In this document: positions 44,218-56,400 of the stretch, one piece after another
Layout: each line of letters starts with the position of its first letter
How positions within the stretch are numbered: position 1 is the stretch's first letter
Source of the DNA: Utricularia gibba
Taxonomy: Eukaryota; Streptophyta; Magnoliopsida; Lamiales; Lentibulariaceae
Direction of reading: 5' to 3'
DNA: 64,000 bases
Assembly (NCBI GenBank): GCA_002189035.1
Contig: NEEC01000008.1
Location: 1,922,001-1,986,000, forward strand
Notes under the pieces: generated by a model
The model's database searches: none
Told to the model about the DNA's origin: nothing
The model's input: only the letters and a program-made list of their open reading frames with translations
Made by a program: the position numbers and the translations under genes

Positions 44218-45723
44218 TCATTCCGAACCTGTCTCTTCAACAGATTTCTTGTACTCTGGTTTAAGCTCATACGTACCTTGGTTTGCACCCCTTTTGTTGT
44301 ACACACACAGGTCATTCAAAATCTCCTTCAAAAATTGCTGCAAAGCGATAGAGATGAATGTAAGTCATGCGAGCTCGATGAGTTCAAGCACAGAGACAAC
44401 TTTTTTATGTCCCAAATTGATGATTCGGCAAATATATATACATAAATAAAAGAAATGATGAGAGGGGTTACAGCAGGTTGATCAGTCTCTTGAACCAGTT
44501 GCTTCAGTGCCCAGTTGGGTTGTCGTTCAAAAAGCTTAAACATGGTATCTTCCAGCTCCGCACGATCCCTCCTAGTTCTTTTCACTTCAGGTCCCTTCAC
44601 CGGAGTTGTCTTCTTTTTCTCCTGTAAACCAAAGTACACTTCTAAACTGAATACCATGGACAAAGAGGGGACCAAAGGATAAGCATATAGCATGGGTAAC
44701 ATGAAGTCCCTTCAGATAGCCATTCAAAACTAGATAGGAAAAAAGTCGTATAGCACAACAAACTGGTCAAATGAAATCTCCTCAGGTTAGAGGAATGACA
44801 CAGCCTTTAATCAAATGTGACCGCGCATCGTACGGGTTTGAGAAACAAAGATCAGACAGCCTAAGCCTACTTGTAAAAGCATCACATAGTGCAGATGCAA
44901 GATGTCATTCATAATATTTTTCCATTTTACAAGGAAAGAATAGGAGTGCTTTTGAAAACATCTACCTTGGACGTAGATGAAATCAAACCCATCATTCCAG
45001 GCCTCATGAGGACACCTCGATCACTTTCAATAAGCTGATGACGTACAAAAAGAAAGACGACAGGATTGTAAAATTAATTCGGCCGGCCCAATTTCAGAAG
45101 AGCTTCACGAGCACAACCTGAATTTGCCTGGTTTTGACCATAGATTTATTTGTTCTTTCACGGCACATTTTCCTGTATTCTTCAATGTTTTTGTGATGCG
45201 GCTTCATGTCAAATTTGTGCTCAACCTTTCCCTCTATCGCCAATCCACCTATAAACATAAAAATCACCAGATAATTCCCAGAAAAGGCACGAGACAAAAA
45301 GTTACAACCAAAAATTGAAACTTTGAAAAATTCACCCTGATTCGTCTCTGAGAAAACAGACATCGGCACAAAATCATTGAACATATTCAAAGAGTAACTC
45401 TTAGGCATCTGCAGAGTCTCATTCCCAGCCATCTCCATAGTGAACTGCGGCACATTGATATTTAGGACAAACCAAATTACCCTAATTCAACAATTTCAAC
45501 TTCATAGCATCTTGGTCAAGAAATTTACTTGCAGCGTCGGTTGATCCTCCGTTCGGAGAGGGTCTAGTGCCACGATGACTTTAGCGACGGGCGCTACATC
45601 ATCGGCCTCCGCTGAGGCCTGCCACGCCTTGGCCACCACCGGGGGACACTTCATAAGCCACACGGATCGCTCGGCCTTAGACGCGTCTACAGCAGTCGCA
45701 TCGTTGGAGTAATCATCTTCCAT
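44218..45723 (-). CDS. Transcription initiation factor IIF subunit beta (RAP30-like)
   Basis: TFIIF beta escorts RNA polymerase II into the preinitiation complex. Exons are complement of 44218-44337, 44472-44621, 44966-45034, 45118-45248, 45336-45444, 45529-45723; 257 aa in phase. N-terminal dimerisation region: ERSVWLMKCPPVVAKAWQ and YSLNMFNDFVPMSVFSE. Middle: GLAIEGKVEHKFDMKPH and EEYRKMCRERTNKSM. C-terminal winged helix: RRDRAELEDTMFKLFERQPN, WALKQLVQETDQP and LKEILNDLCVYNKRG. The length is normal for plants. Its leader faces the tRNA-Glu gene 240 bp away. Confidence 0.95.
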
Positions 45724-45963
45724 GGACGATAAGTTAAAAGTTCGACTGTTAAACCCTGCTTGTTTCCAGATTATCCCTCCTCGGCGATCTTGGCGAGCTG
45801 TCCGAAATCTACACGAAAATGCGGAAAACAAGTGACTTTTGACTCCGTTACACCAAGGTCATGCTGGTGTACCGGGCCGGGTCGCCGGATCTGCAAGTTT
45901 TCAGGGCTTGGCAATAGTAGTTGTAAATGTCAAGTAAATTTGAATTTTATCGTAATTCCAACA

Positions 45964-46035
45964 TCCGTTGTAGTCTAGTTGGTTAGGATACTCGGCTCTC
46001 ACCCGAGAGACCCGGGTTCGAGTCCCGGCAACGGA
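45964..46035 (+). tRNA. tRNA-Glu (CTC)
   Basis: A 72-nt cloverleaf starting TCCGTTGTAGTCTAGTTGG and ending CCCGGCAACGGA. The acceptor stem TCCGTTG pairs with CAACGGA. The A-box TAGTCTAGTTGG and B-box GGTTCGAGTCC are in place. The anticodon loop CTCTCAC gives CTC. No intron. The T-run after 46037 is the Pol III terminator. Confidence 0.97.
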
Positions 46036-46440
46036 ATTTTTTTGTTTTAACTAATAGTTGTTTTATTAGTCAACAGAGTCTCTCTCTTTTTTGTCTTTGA
46101 ATTACACGGTTACTTTGGGCCTTTCGGGATTAGACACCCTGGCACAGCAAGACGTATGCTGAGTGTGCTTGTAAAGGATACAGGTGCAAGTTGCAACGAG
46201 CCAGGCCCCATAAGAGCCTTTAGAAAACAGTATACCTCTGCTTTAGGGCAGATGAAGTTTGCATCCACAACTTATTCATCCCACGTCAAACGTATCATCA
46301 ACAATTTATACCCACACACACTCAGATTCTCAGGCACCAATGAGGCACAAGTATAACTTGAACCTAGATAAACAGCATTGCAGCACAACAGCGGCAACGG
46401 AAGGGTGCATGTCAACCAAAATCCACTGAATGAACCTTTT
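46036..46440. other. Spacer tRNA-Glu to V-ATPase c 3' end
   Basis: Most of it is likely the 3' untranslated region of the V-ATPase gene on the minus strand. No gene was recognised; the 66-codon plus frame at 46156-46356 has no features. Confidence 0.45.
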
Positions 46441-47549
46441 TTAATCAGCTCTTGACTGACCAGCACGAGATGAGAGGATGATGCCCACGATCAGTCCATA
46501 GAGAGCGAGTGCTTCGGCAAAAATAAGGATGAGGATCATCCCAACGAACAGCTTTGGCTGCTGTGCATTCGCTCTGCAATACAAAAATAGGAAGGAGGAT
46601 GTAAGAAAATGCAATACATTTAGGTACCTCAAAATGCTCAACTCCACACCACAGGGGCAATTGGGTTGAGGTACTTAGATTCTACACTAGTCCATCCGAG
46701 CTTTGGCTCGGGTGTTCCCAAGTCAAAAAGGAAAAGATAAGACACTCTTCGATGAGAATTCCACAAGGTATTTATGTAAATCTAATTGAAATAAGGGAAT
46801 TCAAACAGATGAATCATGATCTGCAAACTACGATCACACCTGTGTAACACAACATCTTCAACACAAAAACACAAGCAGAGTCATCTGTTCAACTAGCTCA
46901 ATAATCAAGACTGAAACTTTTCGATCTAATCTGTCTTCAAAAAAACCCCAAGAAGAAGAAATCACCAAAACTATTCCAGCATACCCACGAAATCAATGGT
47001 TTACTACAGTACTGATTGTTATCACATAAAACCTTTCTAAACTTTCAAGGTAACAACCAAGGGAGCCTCAACATGCCCATAAAACCTCACCTAACGCCAG
47101 CATCACCAACGATTCCAATTGCCATACCAGCAGCGAGACCAGCCAGACCACACGCAAGTCCAGACGAAAGATGAGCATAGCCATCAAACAAGTAGTACGA
47201 TTTCGCCTTTGGGTTAATCCCAGTACTGATGATCACAGCGATAATCAGCCCATAAATACCCAAAACACCAGCCATGACCACCGGAACAATAGACTTCATC
47301 ACCAGCTCAGGCCGCATGACACCCATGGACGCCACTCCGACACCGCTCTTTGCCGTGCCGTACGCCGCCCCCATACCTACAAAAAACCAGAATCATCATC
47401 AATCTTACGAAACCAACCTCCTCTCTCGAAAAATGCAGCTCTGATCGGCACAAAGGAACCGGATAATCACAAGAAAAGACGAGCGCCGCTGCGGCGCCGA
47501 GGAAACCAAAGAACGGCGCCGTTTCATCCCCGCTGAAGGTCGACGACAT
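46441..47549 (-). CDS. VHA-c: V-type proton ATPase 16 kDa proteolipid subunit c
   Basis: Forms the rotating proton-carrying ring of the vacuolar/endosomal H+-ATPase. Exons are complement of 46441-46573, 47091-47376, 47471-47549; 165 aa, the invariant plant length. Four membrane helices can be read: [59 protein letters not shown] and [20 protein letters not shown]. The last contains the proton-binding Glu ([10 protein letters not shown]). It ends [10 protein letters not shown]. No lesion. The first intron splits a Cys codon just after the first helix. Confidence 0.97.
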
Positions 47550-48081
47550 TCTTGATGGTATCGGACAGTTTCAGCTTCCCCCGAGATCGGATCTGCAGAG
47601 AACGCCAACTAGAGGCTGCGCGTGTTTTCGACTCGCACCGTGGCGTTTATCCTTCTTCCCAAATTTAATCCATTTATTTATCTTTCTTGAGCCCGCACTC
47701 AAAAGGGTCGGGTTCGGATCTCGTGTGGGTCGCGGGCCAAACTCGTTTATAAAACTTATTTCTGGGCTTCCGTATATGGGCCTACCGTGGGCCGTTCCCT
47801 TGTTGGTCTTAGTGTTTTACTGATTAAAAAATATGGTTTTTTTTTTAATAAATCACCTGGTAATACTTGAACTAACAAGCGTTGTTAGTAGTTGCGCAGT
47901 TATTTGTCTTGTCTGAATCATTAGGCCATCCTGCGATCAAATGCCCATTGTTGGCTACTTCCCCATTTGCCGACTCATCGGCCTAAGAATCTGGAATCTC
48001 TAAAGTCGCCAGTGTCACATGGCGGCGTAGTCTCCAGAATCCGTTCAACTGTGCTTCTGCAACTCCAAGCACGAGAGGCAA
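47550..48081. other. Divergent promoter V-ATPase c / methyltransferase
   Basis: About 530 bp shared by two divergent genes. AT-rich around 47820-47860. Nothing else could be identified. Confidence 0.5.
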
Positions 48082-49320
48082 ATGGGTTCTGTGAGTCTCA
48101 AGGTTGGGGATGGAACAGCAAGATTCAGGAGAGGGTCTTTGTGTTCTTCGGGTTTGAATCTCGTTATGGTATTCTCGGTCATCGTTACCAATGCTTTCGC
48201 TTTATATGCTTTCACGTACCAATCAAAAAGTGCAAACAATCCCAAGAGCATTTCTGTGATCTCAGAAAAGGTGAGTTTAATCCTTAGAGAGATTGAATCT
48301 TCTCAAAAGAAACTATACCAGATGGAGAAAGAGGTATTGGGTTATGAAAGCATCGATCTTTCCAAACCCAATGTCCCAAGTGAGCTCAAAAGCTTCCTCA
48401 ACCGACACCCGCTTCCACTGGGGAAAGATTCGCGATCTGGGCTCACTGAAATGGTTGCATCTGTTGGGCATTCTTGCGGGAGGTATATGGATTTGTTGTC
48501 CCAATTTATGGGGTATAAACTTAATGGGTTGTGCCCTGATGACTGGAGTCTTGCCCAAAAACTGATCCTTCAAGGTTGCGAGCCCCTACCCCGAAGAAGG
48601 TGCTTTGCTAGGACAGTGCCGAAGGTGGGTATCCAGCCATTTCCTGCTTCGCTTTGGAGCAATGTCAGTGAAAATATTTACACTTGGTCCGGTTTAGGAT
48701 GCAGGAATCTTGCCTGCTTGAATGCTAAGAAATTGAATAGGGATTGCGCCGGCTGTTTTGATATAACTAAAGGCAATGAAAGAGTAAGATATGTTAACGC
48801 TCGAAGCAAGAATGACTTCCTTATCCACGATGTGTTGGCGTTGGGGACTGGTGGGATTAGGATTGGTTTTGATATTGGTGGTGGCTCTGGTACTTTTGCA
48901 GCCAGGATGGCTGAGAGAAATGTAACTGTCGTAACTGCTACTTTGAATTTGGATGCTCCATTCAATGATTTCATTGCTGCAAGAGGTCTATTCCCTTTGT
49001 ATTTTACCGTGGATCAAAGATTTCCCTTTTACAACAATGTGTTTGATTTGGTTCATGCTGCCAATTCACTTGATGTCGGTGGTAGACCTGAAAAACTGGA
49101 GTTTCTTTTGTTTGACATTGACCGTGTGCTTAGAGCTGGTGGCCTGTTTTGGCTGGACAATTTCCTGTGCTTGACTGATGACAAGCGACGAGCTTTAACA
49201 CAGTTGATTGAACGATTCGGGTATAAGAAGCTCAAGTGGGTTGTGGGGGAGAAAACCAATGGTGCTGGCAAGCAAGAAGTATACTTATCTGCTGTTCTTC
49301 AGAAACCAGTAAGGGTGTAG
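48082..49320 (+). CDS. Type II membrane SAM-dependent methyltransferase (At1g29790-like)
   Basis: A plant-specific methyltransferase related to the Golgi DUF248 group that acts in cell-wall polysaccharide modification; substrate unknown. Single exon, 412 aa. One membrane segment follows a short basic N-terminus (GLNLVMVFSVIVTNAFALYA, about residues 24-43), then a coiled segment around residues 60-85. A Cys-rich region (CEPLPRRRCFA, GLGCRNLACLNAKK, CAGCFD) precedes the catalytic domain. Motif I is IGFDIGGGSGTFAARMAE, and acidic post-I NLDAP follows. Motif for the later strands is FDLVHAANSLD, then DRVLRAGGLFWLDNF. The start is the ATG before the transmembrane segment; no other in-frame ATG lies upstream. 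Confidence 0.9.
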   Translation: MGSVSLKVGDGTARFRRGSLCSSGLNLVMVFSVIVTNAFALYAFTYQSKSANNPKSISVISEKVSLILREIESSQKKLYQMEKEVLGYESIDLSKPNVPSELKSFLNRHPLPLGKDSRSGLTEMVASVGHSCGRYMDLLSQFMGYKLNGLCPDDWSLAQKLILQGCEPLPRRRCFARTVPKVGIQPFPASLWSNVSENIYTWSGLGCRNLACLNAKKLNRDCAGCFDITKGNERVRYVNARSKNDFLIHDVLALGTGGIRIGFDIGGGSGTFAARMAERNVTVVTATLNLDAPFNDFIAARGLFPLYFTVDQRFPFYNNVFDLVHAANSLDVGGRPEKLEFLLFDIDRVLRAGGLFWLDNFLCLTDDKRRALTQLIERFGYKKLKWVVGEKTNGAGKQEVYLSAVLQKPVRV

Positions 49321-49737
49321 AGCAAATGAAAATCCGCAGTGATGCAAAGGGGCTGTGTCCAAGTATATTATTTCCTAAAGCATTTCAAATCCTGTGCATG
49401 TTCCTGTTTTTAGCTCCACTGAGCACCGTATATGCATATCATTCAATGTCTTTTTTCCAATGCAAGTTTGAAGTTTCAACAAAGCCAAATGACAAAGGTA
49501 TCACACGGTCAGTGGTTTTACTTAGTACAGGATCTGGGAAGTTTGATGCCTAGAGAGCTACTACACTCAAAATAGTTCCACTTCAGGATGATCATCTCAC
49601 TCTGCAAACTTGATTCTGAAACCAAATACATGGAATGACCTTACTGTAATTACTTGTGTTACAACAATGCCACTATGGAGTTGGCAGCAGATCTTTGCGT
49701 CCGCTTGGAGACGAAGGATTGTGCTTCCTCCTGATCA
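49321..49737. other. Convergent spacer methyltransferase / ARF5
   Basis: Two 3' untranslated regions facing each other. No gene or repeat recognised. Confidence 0.5.
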
Positions 49738-52700
49738 TCATCTTGTAGCATAAGAGCCATCTACTATACCAACACTGTTGAGAAGCTGCATTCCCTCTTC
49801 ACCCATCCTCTTAACTTCTGATGGTGATAAGATTCTGATGCACTTCACACAGCAGATGAATTCCCTACAAAAACAAAGTTGGCTAGTTAGTTTTCTGAAC
49901 TGAGTTCCTGTGATCCTAAAGAACCTTTGAAGCACTTACCCCCAAGGATCATCCCCAACAAGAAGAACATCACCTTCAAAATCCACATAAACTAACTTCC
50001 ACCCAGATCCCAGATCATTCAGCAAGCCCTCTAGTCCAAACATGGACTCAATTTCTGAGCGCAGCTCATCATAATACTTAAATGCTGAAACATCAATAGA
50101 CCTTCCAACAGATCCTGCCTTTTGAATCTGCCAGATTATATTAGGTTTAGACCACATGCAGAAGCGTGATAAGTGAGAAATAGTACTGAAAACTTGTACC
50201 TTTGTGTATGTTCGGCACCTCGGGGCTACTTGATTCCATGAGCCATGTTGCAAGAAAGTGTTGTCATCAAAGCCAACATTGCTTGATGAAGTACCCCCAG
50301 AGTTGTCTGCATATTCTTGCATGGAGAAGGCCTGCGAATCCGCTAGGCTGGCTGATGTAATCTGGGACTGGACATCTTGGTTGGATGAGAAGTTTCCAAC
50401 GAGGCATTCAGAAGGGTTATGAAAATTCTCGTTTTTTATCCCACAAAAGCCATCTAACAGCATGCTGGATACTGATGGATCAATAACCGTGCTTCCACAG
50501 TTACTAACATCAAGATTTAGACAACCATAGATGTCGCCGTGGTTACTTTTGTCAGCCGTCCTGACTTTCTGCCAACACGAACTGTAAGAAGAGCTAGTGA
50601 TATCTTGTTGGGACAGAAGCACAGGATGGCTGATTGTCTGAGTGGTGCAACTTGTTCCAGCAATATGGGCATCCATTAATTCCTGGCTTTCTTGTGGTAC
50701 ATGGAGAGTGTCTAATGGTGGAGATTGGTGATTCTTGACCATGCACAAAGACCCTGGATGTCTGAAAGATTCCATTGAACTATAAGTAGCAAGAGATGAC
50801 TCAAAATCACCCTGCCCCGGATACTGGAGCAGGGGATTTTGCTCCACGGTTCCCAAATCATGTGCATGACATTGTGGATAGATCTGCTTTGCTACCACCT
50901 TTTCTTCATTGCATTGTCCTGGTGATGTAAGCTGGTTCATAAGCGGTGATCCTTGTATGCAATCTTCAGTATTATTTCCAAAAGATGTGAAGTTTCCAAC
51001 AATCTTTGCCTTTCCCTGAAACACCACATTTGAATTGTGGCTTTCCTCTAGTGGTAATACATCATCCGAATCAGGTTTCTGTTTAACTGCTGATTGCAGA
51101 GAATTGAATTCCTTTAGAGTTGCATCATCACTCGCACTTCGAATAGCCGATGCCAGAGGTTTTACATGCGTTTTCTTTATAGGGTCTGACCACATCCCTG
51201 GTGAAGAACTATCAGCCACTTGCAGGAAAGGCATGTTCATCACAGAGTCCCATTCCGTTGACGACCCTGGAGCAAGAAATATATGCTCTCGATGCTCTCA
51301 GAAGAAAGATACATAAACTCTGGAAGAAAATGGAATTACCCATGAATGTAGACTTGAAGGGGCGCTTGAAATTCGCAGCCAAAGATGGAAATATGAAGAG
51401 ACTTTCAGGCGTCTCGATCTCCCATGGACTAACTCTGTTATTTTTGTCACCACAGCCAGGCTCATCCCACTCCACCTAAAGTGCAACCATATTCGTGTTC
51501 TTGCTTCTATTTGTTAATGAAACACTATAGCATTACACCATCAATTACCTGCAAGCAACGCCACTTTGAATTTGGCCATCTTCTGGGATCAAGGTCGCTT
51601 ATACCATGAATGGTTCCCATGTATCTGAAAGTCATCTAATCAAATTTATACAAGGTAACCTCAGTGACAAGAGATGAGCTTCTTCAAAGGGGTACCTTCT
51701 TTTGTTTGATTCTTCAGTTTCAAACATCATCCCAAACCTCATTCCCACTGAAAGCTGTGCACCAAATACAGCTTTCCGGAATCGGGCGAAAGGAATGATG
51801 AACTCCGAAGAGCACGCCCTGCAGTTGTTACATGCTTAAACTATCATCAGGGAAGCAACCAAATAAGAAAAAAAAATGTACCTTGGGTTGTAGAAGATGG
51901 TAAATGAGGTGTGATTAGCAGCAGCATGAGCAGCTGCAGCAAGAATTCCTATGTGCATACTATCCGCAGACAAAACTGAAGAAGGCAACGTTGCTTGCGG
52001 TCGACTAGCTCGCCGAACTCCAACTAAAAGCTGCGACTTTTCATCTCTACGAAGTCATAGAAGATAAAAGAATGTGTTATGATCCTTTACAGAGAATCCT
52101 CAGCATCATGTAGAAGCACCTGACGAAGAGAACAGCATCACCAGCTCTGAGCTGCTTAGCTCCTACAAACATACTCCAACCAGTTGTCAGTAGGTGCCTT
52201 TTGGGCTGCCCTGAAGACAAGAAAACAATGAATAAAAGGTAAGACTTCAGGATATAGAAGATGCGCATGAAAATTCTACAGCGGTTACCGCGGTATATAT
52301 GACGGAAATTCCAAGAATTATCGTGGAGATCCCGGACAACGAGCTCTTGAGAAGGTGGTTGCATGGAGAAATCCTGAGAAAAAAATGTTTTAACAATGTG
52401 ATTACCAAGTAGATGAAGTTTCAAACTTGATCATAAGAAGAAGTAAGGATACCAATGAAGGGAAGAGTTTCTCTGCCGCTCTTCTTGGGACTGAGAAGCC
52501 ACCATGGGTGCTGGTATCACTAGCAGTTAAGGTCTTGAAGAAGAAATCTGTTGGATGTTTACTGGGCTGGACTCCAAACTCAGGTACAGAAATGATATCT
52601 TTATCCTAAAGCATGTTAATCGTTCCCTTGAGCAAAATCACCATAAACTCCAATAAAAGTAGTTCTTCTGGGAGGCCGGACTTACAGAACTGACTGGATG

Positions 52701-53290
52701 CAAGCTTATCTGAGCATAAATTTCATCTGTGTATTTGTCTGCCTATTGATAGTGAAATGATTAAGCAAATTAGCTCACTGCAGCACACACTCGTCATGGT
52801 TTAAACCCAGATAAAGAAATGCATACATGGAGAGTGACATTATGAACTTGACACAGCAACTGAGGAGGAAGATTTGGGTAGTTGGGCATCTGTGTGGTTG
52901 AAGTCGTGTTTGTTGAAACTGCAACCTGTGTAGGAGAAGAAAATAAACATCTTTTTTCTTAAAAAGCCCACTTCAAAATACAAACCGGTTGAATCAAAGA
53001 ACTGCAAACCTGTTCGCTGTGTCCTTGTGGAAAATAGTAGACAAGGCTTCCAGGTTCAGGAAGAGTTACCAGTGGACCAGCGCAAGCATGCCAAAGCTCA
53101 GTGTTTATATGTTTCCTGGAGACTGTAAAGAAGCAAATGAGAATTGCTCCCAGAAATCTATTCTTGACATGCATACATTTCACTCACCGGTGTTATGTTG
53201 CATTTCTTTCAGCACTTTCATCTCCTCGAGGAGATTATTTGAACCACCAACTGGTCTCAGCTTTCCTTCGTCCGAAGCCATGCTGAGCAT
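49738..53290 (-). CDS. ARF5: Auxin response factor 5 (MONOPTEROS)
   Basis: An activating ARF that binds auxin response elements and controls embryo axis, vascular and flower initiation; Aux/IAA proteins repress it through the PB1 domain. Exons are complement of 49738-49864, 49940-50127, 50200-51266, 51340-51475, 51549-51624, 51696-51818, 51882-52046, 52120-52210, 52289-52373, 52453-52605, 52686-52742, 52827-52925, 53010-53122, 53188-53290; 860 aa. B3 DNA-binding region: [53 protein letters not shown]. Then [20 protein letters not shown] and [15 protein letters not shown]. The Gln/Ser-rich middle contains [14 protein letters not shown], diagnostic of MP. PB1: [29 protein letters not shown]. 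In-frame ATGs at 53290 and 53281 are both possible starts. Two leader uORFs are listed separately. Confidence 0.95.
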
Positions 53291-53303
53291 ACACCTCACC
53301 TTC

Positions 53304-53363
53304 CTAATATCGTTCAATGAGCCTCATTCGCCCATGGAGTCTTTCTTGGTTTTCTCCATGCAT
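53304..53363 (-). promoter_or_regulatory. uORF in ARF5 leader, 19 codons, ends 13 nt before the main ATG
   Basis: ATG at 53363 reads MHGENQERLHGRMRLIERY and stops TAG at 53304. The ARF5 ATG at 53290 follows after 13 nt (22 nt for the second ATG). ARF3 and ARF5 leaders in Arabidopsis are known to contain uORFs that make translation depend on reinitiation. That this stretch is transcribed is inferred from position. Confidence 0.55.
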
Positions 53364-53386
53364 TTTCTTCAAGGAATTGGAAATGG

Positions 53387-53431
53387 TTAAAACATAACAC
53401 CGTTGATAAAAGTTCGTTCTTGCAACCTCAT
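53387..53431 (-). promoter_or_regulatory. Second uORF in ARF5 leader, 14 codons
   Basis: ATG at 53431 reads MRLQERTFINGVMF and stops TAA at 53387, upstream of the first listed uORF. Together they form two successive short frames before the main start. Transcription of the region is inferred. Confidence 0.5.
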
Positions 53432-56400
53432 GAAACAGGGGACCTTACAAGAAAAAGTATTTGTTTAAGGGGCCGGCAGACAATAAAGCCAACAGTTTCC
53501 AGAGAATCTAGCAGAGGATGAGAGGAACAAATCAGAGGGGAGAAGAGCAAGCCCTAGAGAGAATCCAAAACCAATGACCAAAAGAACACGCACTGCAAGA
53601 AAGAAAACAAGGGCAGAGCACAGGCAAGGGGCTCCACTCCTGTTTTAACATGAACCCTTCAAATTATGAACAAGGGGTCCCTCCGCATTCTCTCACCACC
53701 AAAGCACGCTAAGGACCAAAGGATGATGGCAGATTACCGAGTGCTTCTCGCTTTTCATCCACATCTTTTCCTTCTACAAAACCACCACCAAAAGAAATTG
53801 ACTTTTCAGTGTAAAAAGACAAGCTTTAAACTCAGCTTCTGTACCTCTTTTGTTTTAGAGTCCTTCCACTAGGATAAAAGAGTGTGCATGTTCATGATTG
53901 TAACATGCAGCACACTGCTGAAGGTGTTCGTTCTGTTAAGCTTGGAAACTTTGTGAGCTCAAGAACTCCACCCACACATCACATGAATTTTTTCATCTTA
54001 ACTGAGAATCAAGCCAGATTAACCAGTAAAGAAAACACGACAATAATAGCAAGCTGGGTGCATTGTATCAAATCGTCAATCAACTCACTGGGAAAGATGA
54101 TGGGAATCTTGCAGTGATACCCTTTTTAATATTCCTAAAAAATTGCAATCTTTGACACGTTACACGAATTGAGGAAAAGGGTACTCACTACTCAGACGTC
54201 TACGGATCTGCACTCCATTATTTTCACAAATCCCATGAATGAAATACAGAATCATTATGTTACTCGGCTTCTGAAATTATCGATACGGATATTTACAAGT
54301 GACTTTAAGATGCTCTGAGTTGCAGCAAGAAATCTAAGCCAACAAAGGAAACCCTGTATGTATTTCGTATTGAAAAAACAAACACGCAACACCAAACACC
54401 AAATACCACATTTACTATTTTGAAGTTAGAACTTCCCCTTAAAGATTACTCTCAGGGGTACAATCGCAGATACACATTTACTCCAGAATCAAATGACCCA
54501 ACAGATAGCCCCTACTCTTCCTTAAAAACTGCGGAGGGTTTTAAATTGAAAAAACAATGCGGTAGGTTCAGAGAAAGGACAGTGGAGAGAAGACCGTAGC
54601 GGCGCATTTTAGCCATCCAAGTGGTAACTTGTAAAAAGGGTGTACTTTTCCTCTGTTGCTTGCTACTCAGGCTTAGACTAGACTACACTCCTCCTCAGCT
54701 GCTCGCCCCATTTTCCATTTTTCAAAGTTTGAATGAAACAAGAGCGCCGTGGATTTGATTTCTTTTTTCTATTCCTCTGGGTGCACGAATCCCAGAGACA
54801 AGACAAAACACCCTCGGTGGGCACAAGGGATACAACATGGCCTCCATAAATGCCCGACTCCTTAAACCAGACAATCATATGAATTCTGTTCCTTTCTTAT
54901 TCCCGGAAGCTTGCAACTTAAAAACACAAAACAGCTCGAAAGCCATCAAATCATCCACGACTTTAAGAGCGTGGAAAACATGGTGATGATGATGATAATA
55001 GTGGTAATAATGGAGGAATTACAGGCTTCATTGAATGAGTCGTAGGCGCGAGGCGGAATGTGAATAATTGGCGGAGGAGGGGCACTGCAGTGAATGCGCA
55101 GCAGAGCGTGAGGTGTTTTGTCGCTTTTCCGTCAATTATTTCATCATTATGTTCTTCCCTACTAATTACCAAAATTTTCCCAAGCTATCTTCTTATTTTC
55201 TCATAGGCTTTTGGTTTTGACAAATCATTTTTGGTAACCCCGTTAATCTAAACAAATTAAATTCACATAAATTAAATAAGCAAAAAGTCCTAATACAAGA
55301 TTAGAATTATAACTCTACATGTTATCGCTCTCTCATTTGTAATTAATGTACGATATCACTACAATTTTGGATTTATATTTTCAAATAATAAAAAAACCAT
55401 GGAACGTGGTGGCTGATTGGTTTTATGTGACATTACCAAAATTACCCTTTTAATCATCCTATTTTAGCGGGTCGGGGCGGGGCGACACGTGGAAGGACCT
55501 GACATGTCACCCCGGCGTCACCCGGATGCCACGTGTCATACATGCAGTGCCTCCGTTTTCCTACTCTAAATCCCATTTCATTCGTCCCGCAAAGTTCTGG
55601 TAATGAAAAAAAAAAAAAAGCAAGTTACAAAAATGAAAAGATTGGATGAAATATGACCGTTGGTGGTGGGGGCCAAATGGTCAAAGGTGGGAGGGAGCAT
55701 GAGCACCGGGACTGGGAGATGATGACAAGGCGGCAGGGCGATGTTGGGAGCTAAGGAGACATTTTTGCAGCAGTGTGAATCTATTGCTATTTGCTGCTCC
55801 TCTCTCCATAACAGAAAACCCTTGTCTTCCTCCTCCTCCTCCTATTTTACTTTCTTTTTTTATTTTTTAAAAAGAATTACTGAAATTGGATGGGCCTCAC
55901 GCGTTGAGGGCCCAATAAATAATTTTACAGGCCCATACCCGCACCATGCGCTGCGTCAAAGACACACACTGCATAATCTACTGCAGACTGCTGTGTAGAA
56001 TTTGGTTCATTGATTGATGCCTTCGACTAGATTTTTAAAAATTTTTATTTCAAATAAAAAAATGTTTTAACTTCCATATTTAATAATATAAATATATATT
56101 TTAAAATTATTTGCCGAACACACTTTTCAATTTTAATTATTTAAATAGTTGGAGTTTGTCGGTGATATTCTAAGTTACAATCATTATAAAGAATTTAATT
56201 TTTAAATTTTAAAATTATGTTACATTTCCCCCAACATGTGTTTTTGTAAACATTTTACTCCTTAACATATGAAATTATATACTTAACCTCTTATATTATC
56301 AAAACTAACCGATTTTGATCTTAACATTGTAATAACGGTAATTCATATAAGACGTGAATGCAAACACAATATAACTATCATCATTTTGAATCACATGAGA

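Noticed and set aside
54790-55762. GAGACA words as auto-regulatory auxin response elements upstream of ARF5
   Set aside because: Only scattered single copies in more than 2 kb, as expected by chance; no paired or composite site was seen.
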